Shown: positions 48,314-59,495, counted from the stretch's first letter. The stretch: DNA of 64,000 nt from Adineta vaga (GCA_021613535.1 CP075495.1:13702001-13766000), one strand, 5' to 3'. The notes: generated by a model from the letters alone, not told the origin. Numbers and translations are program-made.

Positions 48314-48855
48314 AAAGAATTCTCGTTTTATTGTATATCTATAGATTTTGTCTTTAATGATTCCGGTGAATTTTCTTCTTCACTCTTTTTTTTAAATATA
48401 AAATTGACTATTTATGGACATAAATTTATGAAGCTCTTGTCTAGAAGAGAAAACATAATTTCACTTTCATTGGCTTCCAAATAAAACTTTTCTTCGTTTT
48501 GTTTGCATATAAATCCTGATTTTTCGCGTTTCTTTTTTCTCTCATGTCGTTTTATCGATCTGTCGCTTTTTGATTCAATCGAATTTATTCGTACGGAATA
48601 ACGATTTCAAAAATACATATATTATTGCATAAATGAGAAGAAAAAAAGAAAAACAGAAAGAAAGAAAAATACAGAATCGGTTGAAAAATGAGATTACTTG
48701 TCGTTTCTTTTGTGTACATTGAGTAAATACTGCAGGCAGTTAAATCATCAATGAAAGAGGGGAAAAGGAATCGAACATAATGTGACGACAAAAACAAGAC
48801 TATATCCGTCAAAAAAAAAAACTTTCATTTATAACATACAGGTGTACAGAAGAGT
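48314..48855. other. Intergenic between two membrane-protein genes
   Basis: About 540 bp, AT-rich, with polyT/polyA runs; nothing recognised. An AG lies 6 nt before the next start codon. Confidence 0.5.
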
Positions 48856-50788
48856 ATGGAATCAACAGTCCTCTTTCAATATATTCTTATTTCAATCATA
48901 TTAACATTTTCAAGAAATATTTATGCATCAATATGCTATAAAAACGGAAATATTTTACAATGTAATACTACCGGGATCGACACCATTGGAGGAGATTCTA
49001 ATAATCTCGATAGTATTGATACTGTTGATATTATCTACTATGATGATACCACTCTAGATGTGGAACTATCATCAATAAATTTAATTCGAATAAGACCTTA
49101 TGATGAAAATGCGCCTCATACACTTCAAATTTCATCGATTGAAACAACGGCTGCTCGTATTGAAATACAAATTCATCTATCACAAAATCAAATATGGCTA
49201 CCGTTATTTACATCAACAAATTTCCAATTACCTTCTACTACTACATTGAATATAAATGTCAAACAAACATATTCTGATGCAAGTAATTTTAAAATATTTG
49301 CAAACTCAGCTCTGCCTACAATGAATTTGGCGAAGTATGAACTTATTTTTAATAATTCAACTTCAAATAGTGGCGTAAGAATATCTCTCTTCTTATAATG
49401 GTTTTTTGTATTTTTATTTTATTTTATTTTAATAGAGTTTAAGTTTTCCTGATCTTATTCGTGGATTGAAAAGTGTCTCCAGTTTATTCATATTTGGTAA
49501 TAAACATTTACTGAAGGTCGATAGTTTTCAAATGCCTTCGTCACTAAATATCAGACAATTAATATTGAGAAATCTTCGCTTACAAGATCAAATTTTGTAT
49601 AATATTATGAATTTAAATGAATATATTATTGAAGAATGTGAATACAATCAAGGAGCACAATTTTTACAATCAAATCAAGCATATAATATATCATTGATTA
49701 TGAAGAATAATAATCCATTGGATTTAGTTTTACCAAATGGTATTAATGCTTTTAATGGACTTCAGAAATACATTAGTATTACTTTAATTGAGCCAAAATT
49801 AAATTCTTCATGTTTGAAAACGATCAAAGGATCAAAGCCTGGTGCGAAATATTTAACTCTCGATCTTGGCAATTATACCCAATCAGATTTCAGTGATTGG
49901 AAAGGAAACTCACCGATTGTTTGGTATCTAACAATTCGTAGTATTCAAGATTTAAATATATTTCCATCAAAATTTTTCAATAGTATCGATTCTTTACAGA
50001 AACTCATCTTACAAGGAACATTTACATTAAAAAAATCGCATCTCTGTATTTTTGTTGGTATCAACGTTCCTGATTCTGCTGAACTTCCCCTGATAACATT
50101 GGAATCTCCTCAAAATCCACAAAATTGGGATCGATGTGCTGATACTTATATCAAAGCAATTAATGCCAGAACAATGGCAGATGTGAAATGTTCTCCCGAT
50201 GATACCTGTGAAGATTGTGTTCGATGGTCTATGGAAACTGCACAATGTTCTCTCGTTCAATATGAAAACAGTTGTTCGGACAGTACATTAATAAGAGTTA
50301 AACCATTTTATTATAACAATAGTTATTTATACTATTTCTTCAAAAATCAGTCATGGTTAGATCGACCAGCAAATTACACACTTGTACCAAAACAAGATTC
50401 AGTGAATATGGCTGCTATTATCGGTGCAATTTGTGGTCTTCTCATTGCTATGATAGTTCTCGGATTGACAATTTTCTGTATCTGTCGATATCGTCAAAAG
50501 GACAAAAATTTCGTTTCATCACCAGCAGAAAAATACAAATATTCATCCGATGATCCTTCACATGTTTCAATCGCAACAAGTAAAACATCACAATCATCCC
50601 GTGCGGCACTTCAAAAATCATTTTTTCCACCAATCCAACCAAATGATGAAATCGCACCTCCACTCTATACAGCACCATCCGAATCTGCTCGTTCTACATC
50701 AGTCTATAACCATCCGACAGCTCCGCCTGCTCCGCGTGATAGTATATCAACACATACAACGCATGTATACGAAACAGTTGACTCTTAA
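48856..50788 (+). CDS. Type I membrane receptor-like protein with PPxY tail
   Basis: Two exons (48856-49374, 49436-50788) total 1872 nt, 623 residues, phase-0 join. The N-terminus is a signal peptide (LFQYILISIILTFSRNIYA). The ectodomain has leucine-rich, LRR-like segments (LNIRQLILRNLRLQDQI) and many N-glycosylation sequons. A Cys cluster precedes the membrane (CSPDDTCEDCVRW). The transmembrane segment is at about 497-523 (AAIIGAICGLLIAMIVLGL), followed by a stop-transfer RYRQK. The 100-residue tail is Ser/Pro-rich, contains a PPLY motif (PPxY, a WW-domain ligand of Nedd4-type ligases) and ends YETVDS. I do not recognise an ortholog; a cell-surface LRR-like receptor or adhesion protein is the best reading. 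Confidence 0.7.
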
Positions 50789-50851
50789 AAAGAGTGAAAT
50801 ATCATTTATTTTTATTTTTCTCGATTTTATTAATCAAAAAAACAATTCTTT

Positions 50852-52123
50852 CTAAAAATCTATTTCTGTAGTATCTTTGCCAGGCTCTACATGCGTTCCA
50901 ATAATTAATGAATGTTGAAATGTATTTAATTTGAGTGTTTCATTCTCACCTTCTAATTTATCGCCTAAAATAACACAAATTTTATTGTTTTTTTCTTCAA
51001 TTCTTCGAAATAAATCTTATCAAATACATACTAGCATCAATAAGTTTCAATGGCCAATGTGTACATGTAATTCTATCTCGAACATATTGTTCTCTTAGTT
51101 TCTGAAATTCTTCCAAAGATTTATATGAATCCATATCAGGAACAAATAATGATGATGGACTCATACAGATATAAGCAACAATACGTAAGAGTTCTATTTG
51201 ATTTGATTTGTCTTCATAAACAAGTGCTGGTGTATTACAATGAATACAACGTGAATCCCAAACAATTAGGTCACCTGCTTTACATTTGATTAAACGAGGT
51301 TGAAGTTGTTTAAGTAATGGATGTTGATATGGTACTCGAGCATAATCAACCCAAGAACGTTGTTTTGTTATTGGTGATTGTAATTCAAGAAAATGTTTAT
51401 GAGAATCAGGTAGTATAACGAGACCACCCGTCGTTTCATCACTATCAGTTAATGAAACAAGACCTTGTATTGAACATCGATTAGGGTTGGTAGATGGATT
51501 CTAATATTGATAATTATAGAGAAAAGAAATAATATATGACTAGAAGGTCATACTTGATCACAATGGTACCAACCGCCTGCTGTTTTCCATTCATGATTTA
51601 AATGCCAATTGCGAAAACAACCAGCTCCATCAAATGAAACAAATAATTCATTCGAATCCCATATATGAGAAAAAACTTTTTTAATATTTGGATTTCCTCG
51701 TACGTACCACATGAATTCAGATTGTCCAATACCTAAAGTATTCACTAAGCCAATAAAGGGTGAACCTGGCCTATGTGAGAAATAATTTCTATTTTATAGT
51801 TTTTATTTTTTGAAAAATTCAATATACCATGGTTTATCCCATGTTTGAGGATGATTGCGACGAATACGAAATGGAGGTTTTAAATTTTTAAGATATTTCC
51901 AGAATAAATCAATACTTTTAGTTACTTCATCACTAGAAAGAATATCACTAAATACAGCATAACCATGTTCGTTTAAATGTTCAACACCTTGTTGAATTTC
52001 TTCGATATTTTGTACAGAAAACCGAGGAGGATCAATATCGTATTTGACATCCTCTTCTGCTTCAGTCTGGACTGACTGTTTATTCATTTGATTTGATGAT
52101 GTTGAAGATTTTACTTGACCCAT
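50852..52123 (-). CDS. Phytanoyl-CoA dioxygenase (PhyH)-like Fe(II)/2-oxoglutarate oxygenase
   Basis: Four exons on the reverse strand (52123-51828, 51770-51554, 51500-51032, 50964-50852) total 1095 nt, 364 residues. The double-stranded beta-helix core carries the iron-binding HxD as YHCDQN, followed by GLVSLTDSDETTGGLVILP. The distal His is in WDSRCIHCNTPAL, the usual PhyH order. The N-terminal part (HLNEHGYAVFSDILSSDEV) is the typical PhyH start. The protein begins MGQVKSS, a good N-myristoylation signal (Gly2, Ser6), unusual for an enzyme of this fold and pointing to membrane attachment rather than peroxisomes. The substrate cannot be predicted. The gene is convergent with the receptor gene, with only 63 bp between stop codons. 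Confidence 0.85.
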
Positions 52124-52362
52124 GAAAAAAATTATAAATATTAGTGTATGATATGTATATACAGAAGGTTTATTATATACTTGTAACCTTATCAAGAGTA
52201 TGATGATGAAATCAGATGACGTGTTCCTGTCACGTTGTATGCTTTTTTTTATTCCTGTGACTGAAGGGAGAGTGATGCGAAAAAAAATAAAAATGGTATG
52301 TTTGTGGTAGATCGAAAAATATTTTTTACAAAATTGTCTAAAACATCTAAAAGTGATAATAT

Positions 52363-52595
52363 CCCAGGACAATAATTCCGGTAGTCGGAAACGACGCCTT
52401 AAACGACCGAAAATGGTTAGAAAACGGCATTTTACTGCCTTGATTTTGACCGTATTTCATCGTAATCCGTCACTCCGGATTACGATTGCCGTTTTTTGCT
52501 ACGAAACGGCCATCTTTTTATAGCGTATTAGCGCCGGTTTTCGCCGTTTTTCCATCGTTTAAGGTAGTTTACGACGCCGTTTTCTTAGACCTGGG
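52363..52595. mobile_element. Complete CCCAGG/CCTGGG element
   Basis: A 233-bp GC-rich block starting CCCAGGAC and ending GACCTGGG, with no coding capacity. It contains a perfect 11-bp inverted repeat (52459-52469 against 52476-52486) that would form a tight hairpin. Its right end matches, in reverse complement, the truncated copy at 42781. It lies upstream of the PhyH-like gene. A target duplication is not obvious. Confidence 0.7.
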
Positions 52596-53162
52596 TAGGG
52601 TGGGTCTAGGTCGAGTCGTACATGTCAATCTTGAAATTTATATTCAATTAAAATTTTCAATGTCGTTTGTTGAGCAGATATCATGATGTCTTTAAAGTGC
52701 AATATCATAAACAATATACGAAATAAAATATGAATATTTGATTGCAAAAAGTGAATGTACTTGTCGTAAAATTCCTATGGGAAAGACATATAATTTGAAT
52801 TGTTAACAATTTATTTTACATACCATACGATGTGTCTATATTTATCCGTTCGATATCATACTGTCGATTATAGTAGAAAGAAGAAGAAGAAATATCCATG
52901 ATGTTGTATACATAAGTTTTTTTCACATCGAAATCACATGACTAAAGATACCGAAACAGAATCATATAAGAAGAATAGATGAATATAAGTTAATTCTACT
53001 ACAAGACAATAAAGCATTGAAGAGAAAAAGAAAGATTTTGTAAGATGAATTTCGATAGAAAATCGAAATGATATTTATTCCGATAAAATCATAAAAGCTA
53101 AATGAAAATAAGAGAGAATTTGAATATTCATAGACACAGGTGGTTTTCCTTATTTATACACT
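52596..53162. other. Intergenic before the permease remnant
   Basis: About 570 bp. It begins with a G-rich segment (TAGGGTGGGTCTAGG) next to the element end, then turns AT-rich. No gene recognised. Confidence 0.45.
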
Positions 53163-53175
53163 CACACCCACACCC
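53163..53175. repeat. CCCACA telomere-like tract at the permease break
   Basis: CACACCCACACCC, two units of the CCCACA strand, standing a few bases before the point where permease similarity begins. Confidence 0.5.
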
Positions 53176-54232
53176 TTTTGTTGTTGGTGTTTCTGGTGTT
53201 ATTACAACTTCTATTATTTCTGGTTTTGCTTTTCAAGTAACAGATATTTTTTTTCTAAATGAAATTGTTTTTTTTATAAAATATTTAAATAAATAGGGAA
53301 CGGAAGCAGTTGAAATAGCTAGAGGGTGAAAGTGCAAATCCAAAAAAAGATGAACCACGTGCAATGAATGGAACTATAATCAGCGTATTATTTTATTTTT
53401 TGTTGGTGCTATTTTTATAATGGGTCTAGTTATTCCATATAATAATAAACATTTAAGTCAAATAGATGATGTTGATAGTATACTTGTATCTCCCTTTATA
53501 TTAGTATTTAGTCGTTCAGGTATTCCAGGTGCTGATCATTTTATGAATGTTGTTATGTTAACAACAATATTATCAGCTGGTAATTCAGGTCTTTATTTAT
53601 GTACGCGAATATCTTGGACATCAGCAAATGAAGGAAAAACACCAAAAATCTGTCGTAAATTAGTAAAAGATGGAATACCAATCTATTGTTTACTACTAAC
53701 AAATATTTTAGCAACATCTTTATTTGGTTTAACATTTGTTGATAATTAAGTTATTTATATATGGTTAGTTAATATGACAAATGTTATGGGTTTTATTGCT
53801 TGGTGTGGTATTGCTATTTGACATTTATTAAAAATTTAAATGAATTTATCGATAAATTTTATTTACCTAAAAGATTAAAAGGAAAATTATCCAGATTTTA
53901 ATTGTATTCCAACAACAAATGAAGAAATTAATATTATATCAACTATTCATGAAAATTATTTCGAAAAAAATCAAGCAAAATATAATCATTTTCAAATGAG
54001 TTTAAACTATCTTAATAAAACATTTTTAAATAGATTAATAATGATCAGTTAAATAGTATTGAAGAAAGAAAAAAAAGCTGAAGAATTAAAAATATCTTAT
54101 GAAAAATTATTACCTTTTATAACATCATTAACACATTATCATAGAAATAGTTATATTAATCCATCGAATTTCTATCTTACTTCTCAAGATATTCAAAATC
54201 AAAATTCACAAGAAAATGAAACTTATTTTTAA
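53176..54232 (+). pseudogene. Decayed amino-acid permease (APC/YAT type), 5'-truncated
   Basis: From 53176 the translation resembles amino-acid permeases of the fungal/bacterial YAT/AAT group from transmembrane segment 6 onward: ITTSIISGFAFQ joined over a 61-nt intron (53236-53296) to GTEAVEIARGESANPKK, then SPFILVFSRSGIPGADHFMN, LSAGNSGLYLCTRI and WLVNMTNVMGFIAWCGIAI. It is broken by an extra G near 53323-53325, a missing T in the T-run near 53396-53401, TAA at 53747-53749 and TGA at 53819-53821. The N-terminal half is absent. Beyond 53822 further degraded coding-like sequence (from NCIPTTNEEINIIS) reaches about 54232 and is not recognised. The family would import amino acids at the plasma membrane; this copy is non-functional. 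Confidence 0.7.
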
Positions 54233-54908
54233 CAAAAATATAATTCAAAATATTTCAATTTATTTTTTCTTTTCATTCTCATATTGCTGAAATTTTATTG
54301 CAATGTGCAGTTTTCTACCATTCTATATAAAGACTTTCTCAGTTACTTTTCTTCATTCTAAATAAATCCAAACGTATTGAAAGCACCGTCATCGTCAGAT
54401 TCTCCAAAAATTGATATATTCTTCTTGTTTTGAAATATATTTCAAATCATTAATAATTTCTAACAAAGAAAAGGAATACAATAATAGTCATTGATTTGTT
54501 CTGTGAAAGAATAATAGTGATATATGTCTTTCCTAAGCGTTGCAAGAATACTTTTTAGATCGATGTTGTCAATAAAATAGATCACATTTAATCAACGATA
54601 AACAGAACAAGACACATAATAGATGGAAGTTAAATATATAAATGGTCTGCCTAATATCTCAAAAGAAACAGTAATTAATCAATGTTGAAATTTTATTATC
54701 ACAGCAAACTTCTCTTCATTACAATATTCAAATCGATGTTAGTCAATTATTATATAGTAACGACATCTACTGAATATCAATGAAAATGGAGTCAATATAA
54801 CATTATTAATGAAAATCAATCCTAATGTATTGTGATTTGTTTATTATTTTCATTCCGGTTTTATATAGATCTTTTTTCACTATAGTTTTCTTCTCTAATT
54901 TTTATTTC
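54233..54908. other. Intergenic, promoter side of the ATP synthase subunit g gene
   Basis: About 680 bp of AT-rich DNA with no recognised feature apart from the 3' splice site at its right edge. Confidence 0.45.
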
Positions 54909-54910
54909 AG
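54909..54910 (+). other. 3' splice site directly abutting the subunit g start codon
   Basis: TTTTTATTTCAG ends exactly at the ATG of 54911; candidate spliced-leader acceptor. Confidence 0.6.
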
Positions 54911-55376
54911 ATGGCTGCTATTGTCAATCGCGTCACAGCTCTTGTTCCCAAACTTGCCCTACGTAAATTTCCATTCGAACTATTTCATAGATATCTTAGA
55001 AACTTTTCCTTCTAGCTGTGGCACGTTATGGACAATCAAAATTGTCCCGATTCTGGTATTTTGCTCGCGTTGAACTACGTCCACCAATGCCAAGTGAATT
55101 TGGTCAAGTTCAACAAGGTGTTCAACAAATTGTTAAATCCGCTTCCACAGGTGCTTGGCGTCAATTGACTGTTAAAGTATGGATATGTTTTTTGTTTTTC
55201 TTCTGAAATATAACTTAATGTTTTCTTTAATCTAGCAAGTTGCATTAAATTCACTCGTTGGTCTAGAAGTCATGTTCTGGTTTTATATCGGTGAATGTAT
55301 TGGACGTGGAAGTATTATTGGTTATCGACCTGGACGTAGTGAGGGTATCCCAGCACCATATAAATACTTCATGTGA
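54911..55376 (+). CDS. ATP5MG: Mitochondrial ATP synthase subunit g
   Basis: Three exons (54911-54962, 55016-55176, 55236-55376) total 354 nt, 117 residues, close to the family length of about 103. The matching stretches are KLSRFWYFARVELRPPMPSE, GAWRQLTVKQVALNSLVGLE and FWFYIGECIGRGSIIGY, which align with the human protein (FWYYAKVELVPPTPAE; QLTVKEAVLNGLVATE). Subunit g sits in the inner-membrane Fo part and supports dimerisation of ATP synthase and cristae shape. The C-terminal hydrophobic helix is its membrane span. An AATAAA follows at 55527-55532. It is the first of four closely spaced genes on the + strand. Confidence 0.93.
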
Positions 55377-55526
55377 TCCATATAATAGAAAAGAAAAATA
55401 CAATCTAGTTGGTAGACAAACAAATCCTTCCTTCATTCATTCATTTCTAGCACAGTGACCATTGTCTACAGTTTTTTTTCTTCTTTCCTTTCTGTCATCC
55501 GTTTATTTCATCTTTAGTTCATTTCA

Positions 55527-55532
55527 AATAAA
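55527..55532 (+). terminator. AATAAA polyadenylation signal
   Basis: Canonical hexamer 150 nt after the subunit g stop and about 100 nt before the next start. Confidence 0.5.
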
Positions 55533-55612
55533 AACTAAAAAAGAAAAACAACATAATGATTGAGCTATTTCATCATCGGTGAAGATTTATTTAGATTTTT
55601 TTGCTATTTTTC

Positions 55613-55614
55613 AG
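55613..55614 (+). other. 3' splice site 18 nt before the KCTD start
   Basis: GCTATTTTTCAG precedes the ATG at 55633; candidate trans-splice acceptor in a 256-bp intergenic gap. Confidence 0.5.
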
Positions 55615-55632
55615 ATGTCCTAAAGTATTGAA

Positions 55633-56818
55633 ATGAATGAAACATTCATGGTACACACTGGAATCAACGCTGAAAATGGTTTATCAACCGATAAAATCCA
55701 ACTTCAATTGAAAACAACATTAAGTGAAGAACAACATTCAACAAATCAAACGCCATCATTACAACTTGTGATTTTACCAAAAAATCAAGATGATATTGTG
55801 GTAATTGCAATCCTTGAATATTTTCACTTTGATCTTGAAAAAAACTTATTCTTGTCTAAAATTTCAGTTTCCAAGTGTTATTGATCTTAATGTTGGTGGT
55901 TATCATTTCACTACAAGTTTATCAACATTGCGAAAATATGAAGATTCAATGTTAGCTGTTATGTTTAGTGGAAGATATGAATTAGTTCGAGACAAATCAG
56001 GACATATATTTATTGATCGTGACGGGCGCCATTTTGGGTATGTAGGAAAACTATACGATATGAAAATTAAACCTATAGAATCGTTGATTTAGTCATATAT
56101 TAAATTATATTCGCTGTGATCAAATGCCACCTGAATCCATGGCATTAGATGTATTACGTGAAGCCGAATTTTTTTGTATTAGTTCATTAATAACTAAACT
56201 TGAAAGTTCTAGTCCATGTGTTATATCATTACGACGACGCGAATCCTTTCGTCGATTGATACCTGATTATGAACATTTAAAAATGGATATTATTAATAAA
56301 TCAGCTGAAAAACATTCATCATTTCATGAATCTCGTGTTGTTATCACACAACTTGATCATACAAAATTGAAAGGAACAATTCCTTGTTATAATTGTAGTC
56401 GAGAATTTGTCACAGTTAATCATGGTAAATCTATAACTTCATTGAATTAAATTCTCTATTTTTATTTTTCATTTTAGCTTGTGCTTTTGATGGTCTTACA
56501 GCTGACATACAAATCCAACAACAATTGAAACCTATTCAGTCAGATATACATATTGATATGGATAAACTTGTTGCGTAAGAATAAAAATTTCCTATTGAAA
56601 GACATAACAAAAATCCAATGATTTGATTTGATTTATTTAGCTTTGTTGTTGATGAATTAGTTCATGATGGTTTTAATGCTGCAAGTGAACGTGTAACATG
56701 TCGTTTTAGTGTTCGATGTCAAAGTTGTACTCTGAGTGGTTTATATACAGCTGGTGGAATTTTAGCACCAAGAGAATGTCATAATATTGCTCATGTTATT
56801 AAATTTGTTTGGTCTTGA
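55633..56818 (+). CDS. KCTD-family BTB/T1-domain protein
   Basis: Five exons (55633-55800, 55868-56037, 56093-56424, 56478-56574, 56641-56818) total 945 nt, 314 residues. The T1/BTB domain at about 57-150 has the hallmark IDLNVGGYHFTTSLSTLRK, then DSMLAVMFSG, FIDRDGRHFGHILNYIR and REAEFFCISSL. The C-terminal part has Cys pairs (CYNCSREF; CQSCTL) and resembles KCTD7/KCTD14-type proteins. KCTD proteins oligomerise and often act as Cullin-3 adaptors or G-beta-gamma regulators. The exact subfamily is not certain. It lies between subunit g and TPRKB, all on the same strand with gaps of about 250 bp. Confidence 0.85.
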
Positions 56819-57065
56819 ACAGAAATGTTTGTTTGTTTGTGTATGAGTCATTTATTCTTGGTATTTTGCATGTTTCTTCTAGTCAACAACGTGTGCGTTT
56901 TCTTTTCTTTTTTAAATGTAATCATTAGCGAAATGTTTCTTTCTCTTTTCTTGGAAATGTCGTATAATATTTTGTTCTTCAATTTATTGGAAAAAAAAGG
57001 AATGAAAAATAAGTTATCTATCGTTTTGTTTTTCTATGTATGTATGTATATATATATAGATATAA

Positions 57066-57800
57066 ATGACGAGTGAATTTCGTGAACATATTGAAAACTT
57101 TATCACATCATTGAAAGCAAATGTACCGGAGATTTATTATCAAGCATTTGATTTTTCCAATGTCAGTGATAGTCGAACGAAGTTAATGAATATGAAGTAT
57201 GATAAGAACAAAGTATCATTTCTGAATCTGGAAATGGTAGGTGAAAAGATTTTATGTGAGCGATAATAATATGATTACTATTTTATTAGATAGCAGATAT
57301 GTTTCAAGTATTTACAGCTGTTCATAGTGCTGTTGAATCAAATTCATCGAGAGATTTTGGCGTGGAAGTACCATATCGATTATCTAATACAAGATCGGTA
57401 CGAATTTTATCAACTAATATTTTTCTTTCACTTTTAAACTCTCATTCAATAATTTTAAATATTAGATTGGTGATGCATTACGAACTTTCGGTGGTTTTGG
57501 TAAATCATATGTATTAGTTGTTTCCATACATGATCGTTTACAAAGTGAAGAAGTATTCGAAGAAATTAATCAGATTGAACATGTTGCAAAAATGACATCA
57601 GAACAAATGCAACAGTTTATGAAAAATAATCTTGATAATATTCGACGAGTAAGACAATCTTAGTAGATATTGATGTTTTAGAGATCATGGTTTCTTTTGT
57701 TTAGTATTATTTTGGAACGACAAGTGATCAAGAACAAGTAACATCCGATAATCCAATTGGAGAAATTGTTACTAAAATGATTTCTTCGAAAAATCTTTGA
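57066..57800 (+). CDS. TPRKB: TPRKB / CGI-121, EKC/KEOPS complex subunit
   Basis: Four exons (57066-57236, 57290-57397, 57466-57648, 57705-57800) total 558 nt, 185 residues, near the human length of 175. Conserved stretches are MFQVFTAVHSAVES, IGDALRTFGGFGKSYVLVV, INQIEHVAKM and NPIGEIVTKMI, the CGI-121 pattern (human: FQILVAANKAVH; ISEALKKFGI; SIGTLLDAII). The protein binds the kinase Bud32/PRPK in the complex that makes t6A37 on ANN-decoding tRNAs. The complex acts in cytosol and nucleus. An AATAAA at 57846-57851 follows the stop codon. Confidence 0.85.
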
Positions 57801-58308
57801 TCTGTTATGTTTTTTCTTGTTTCTTTTCTTCTGTTTTATAATTAAAATAAATAAAACATTCGTTTTCGATGAGAACTATATTATGATATTTACATTTGAC
57901 ACAATCATAAATCTATTTCTCACCTTTTTCATGTATTTATATACTTAATATTGAAAGATCATTCTGTTTAACGTCAATACAATTTAAGAATATTTCTTAT
58001 ATTATAAAAAAAAGAAAAAAACGAATAGATTCTTTCTTTTTCTGTACTATTTTAATATTCACCATTCGAATAATTGTCTATTGAAAACATAGAAGCAAGT
58101 ATGTTATGAATTTCTCGTTCTCTCTTTTTTTTTGTATGAAGGACGAACTATTTATGTATGTATATATATTACAAGTCAGACGACTTGTATTTTGGCTATT
58201 TACATAAGCATCATTTCGAATAGTTCTTTTAGCAATTATTAATCCTTATCGTCGTCAATTTTAACAGAACATTTTTGTACTATTCAACGATTGAATTACT
58301 CGTATATT
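57801..58308. other. Intergenic gap within the gene train
   Basis: About 510 bp; after the TPRKB polyadenylation signal I see only AT-rich DNA. Confidence 0.5.
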
Positions 58309-59495
58309 ATGGGCAATCAAGTATACTTTCTATTTCTCTTTATGATCTATATATAATGCAAATTATTTCTAATTTAGCACAATACTGAACAAAGTAGTAT
58401 GAGAAAGACAACACTAAAAAATGAACGATATCGAGAAAGATCTGATAATCAAAATGAAATGATAGATTTAGATGAAATTGTTGAACAATGGATATGGAAT
58501 ATGTGGAATAGAACTAAAACAAAATCATTGTCTCATTATAAGTAAGTCTCTCGCAGTTATATTTGCATTAATAAATAAATAGATGAGGAAAAGAAAAGAA
58601 AATTTTGATTGAATTTAGACGTGAAGAGTTACTTGTAAAAGTTAATTGGAAACAGGTGATGTTCTCACAAACTAAAGCAAATTTTTCTGGTTCACCACCT
58701 GTACATTTACCAAAATCTCAGATACTTTTTCGAACGCATTTTAACAATAAGACGATGATGGAACAATCATATTTATTTAAAACGGAACGTTTTACACGGT
58801 CAACATTTAAATTTACATTTACACATTGTTTACAAAAATCACAAAAGTCCGCCGTTATATTTTGTTTACCGGAAGAAATTGTTCGATTCACTGGAGGTAT
58901 ACAACGTGAACAATATACTGATTTTGGTCAAGATACGTAAGAGGATCATTCTTAGTTTTCACTGAAATAGTTCTTTGCTTATTCTCATATTTTAATTAGT
59001 ATCAAAGAATATAACATGCGTTGGAGTGTAAATAGTCAAATACTTGTTGCACCTCGTACATCTACATATGCTGAATTGAATATTGATGAAGAAGAATTTA
59101 ATGGTGATTTCTCATTCTTTATCCAATTTTTCGGTCGAATAACTGCGACTGTATCAACTCATGAATCACCGAATAACTATTTGAAATTTATAGAAGGTGA
59201 TATTGTTGAAATTATACGTGAAATACTAGAAAATGATCATCGATTAAATGGTCTAGAAATTGTTTCTGATCATCCGTCTGCAGTACGATATACAATGCGT
59301 GGCAAATGTTTATTTCGATATGGTATTCAGCAACATGTTGTACTCAATCAACAATCTTTAGATTCATCATCATCATCATCATCTCTACCTACTGAGAAGA
59401 AAGTTTCATCAAGTTCGACTATCGATCATCGTTCACTTCGATCTCAGTCATCATCAGTTCATAATAATATTTATCAACATATTCGAGATGATTAA
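58309..59495 (+). CDS. Unrecognised cytosolic protein with 12-nt first coding exon
   Basis: Four exons (58309-58320, 58378-58541, 58619-58936, 59000-59495) total 990 nt, 329 residues, all phases consistent. The start MGNQ fits the first exon exactly, and Gly2 could be myristoylated although residue 6 is Asn. A beta-rich core is visible (VNWKQVMFSQTKANF; KFTFTHCLQKSQKSAVIFCL; NMRWSVNSQILVAPRTSTYA; FSFFIQFFGRITATV), which looks like a beta-sandwich repeated with connecting segments. The C-terminus is Ser-rich and disordered. There is no membrane segment. The alternating beta pattern resembles pore-forming or MATH-like sandwiches, but I do not recognise a family. AATAAA is at 59601-59606. Confidence 0.65.
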
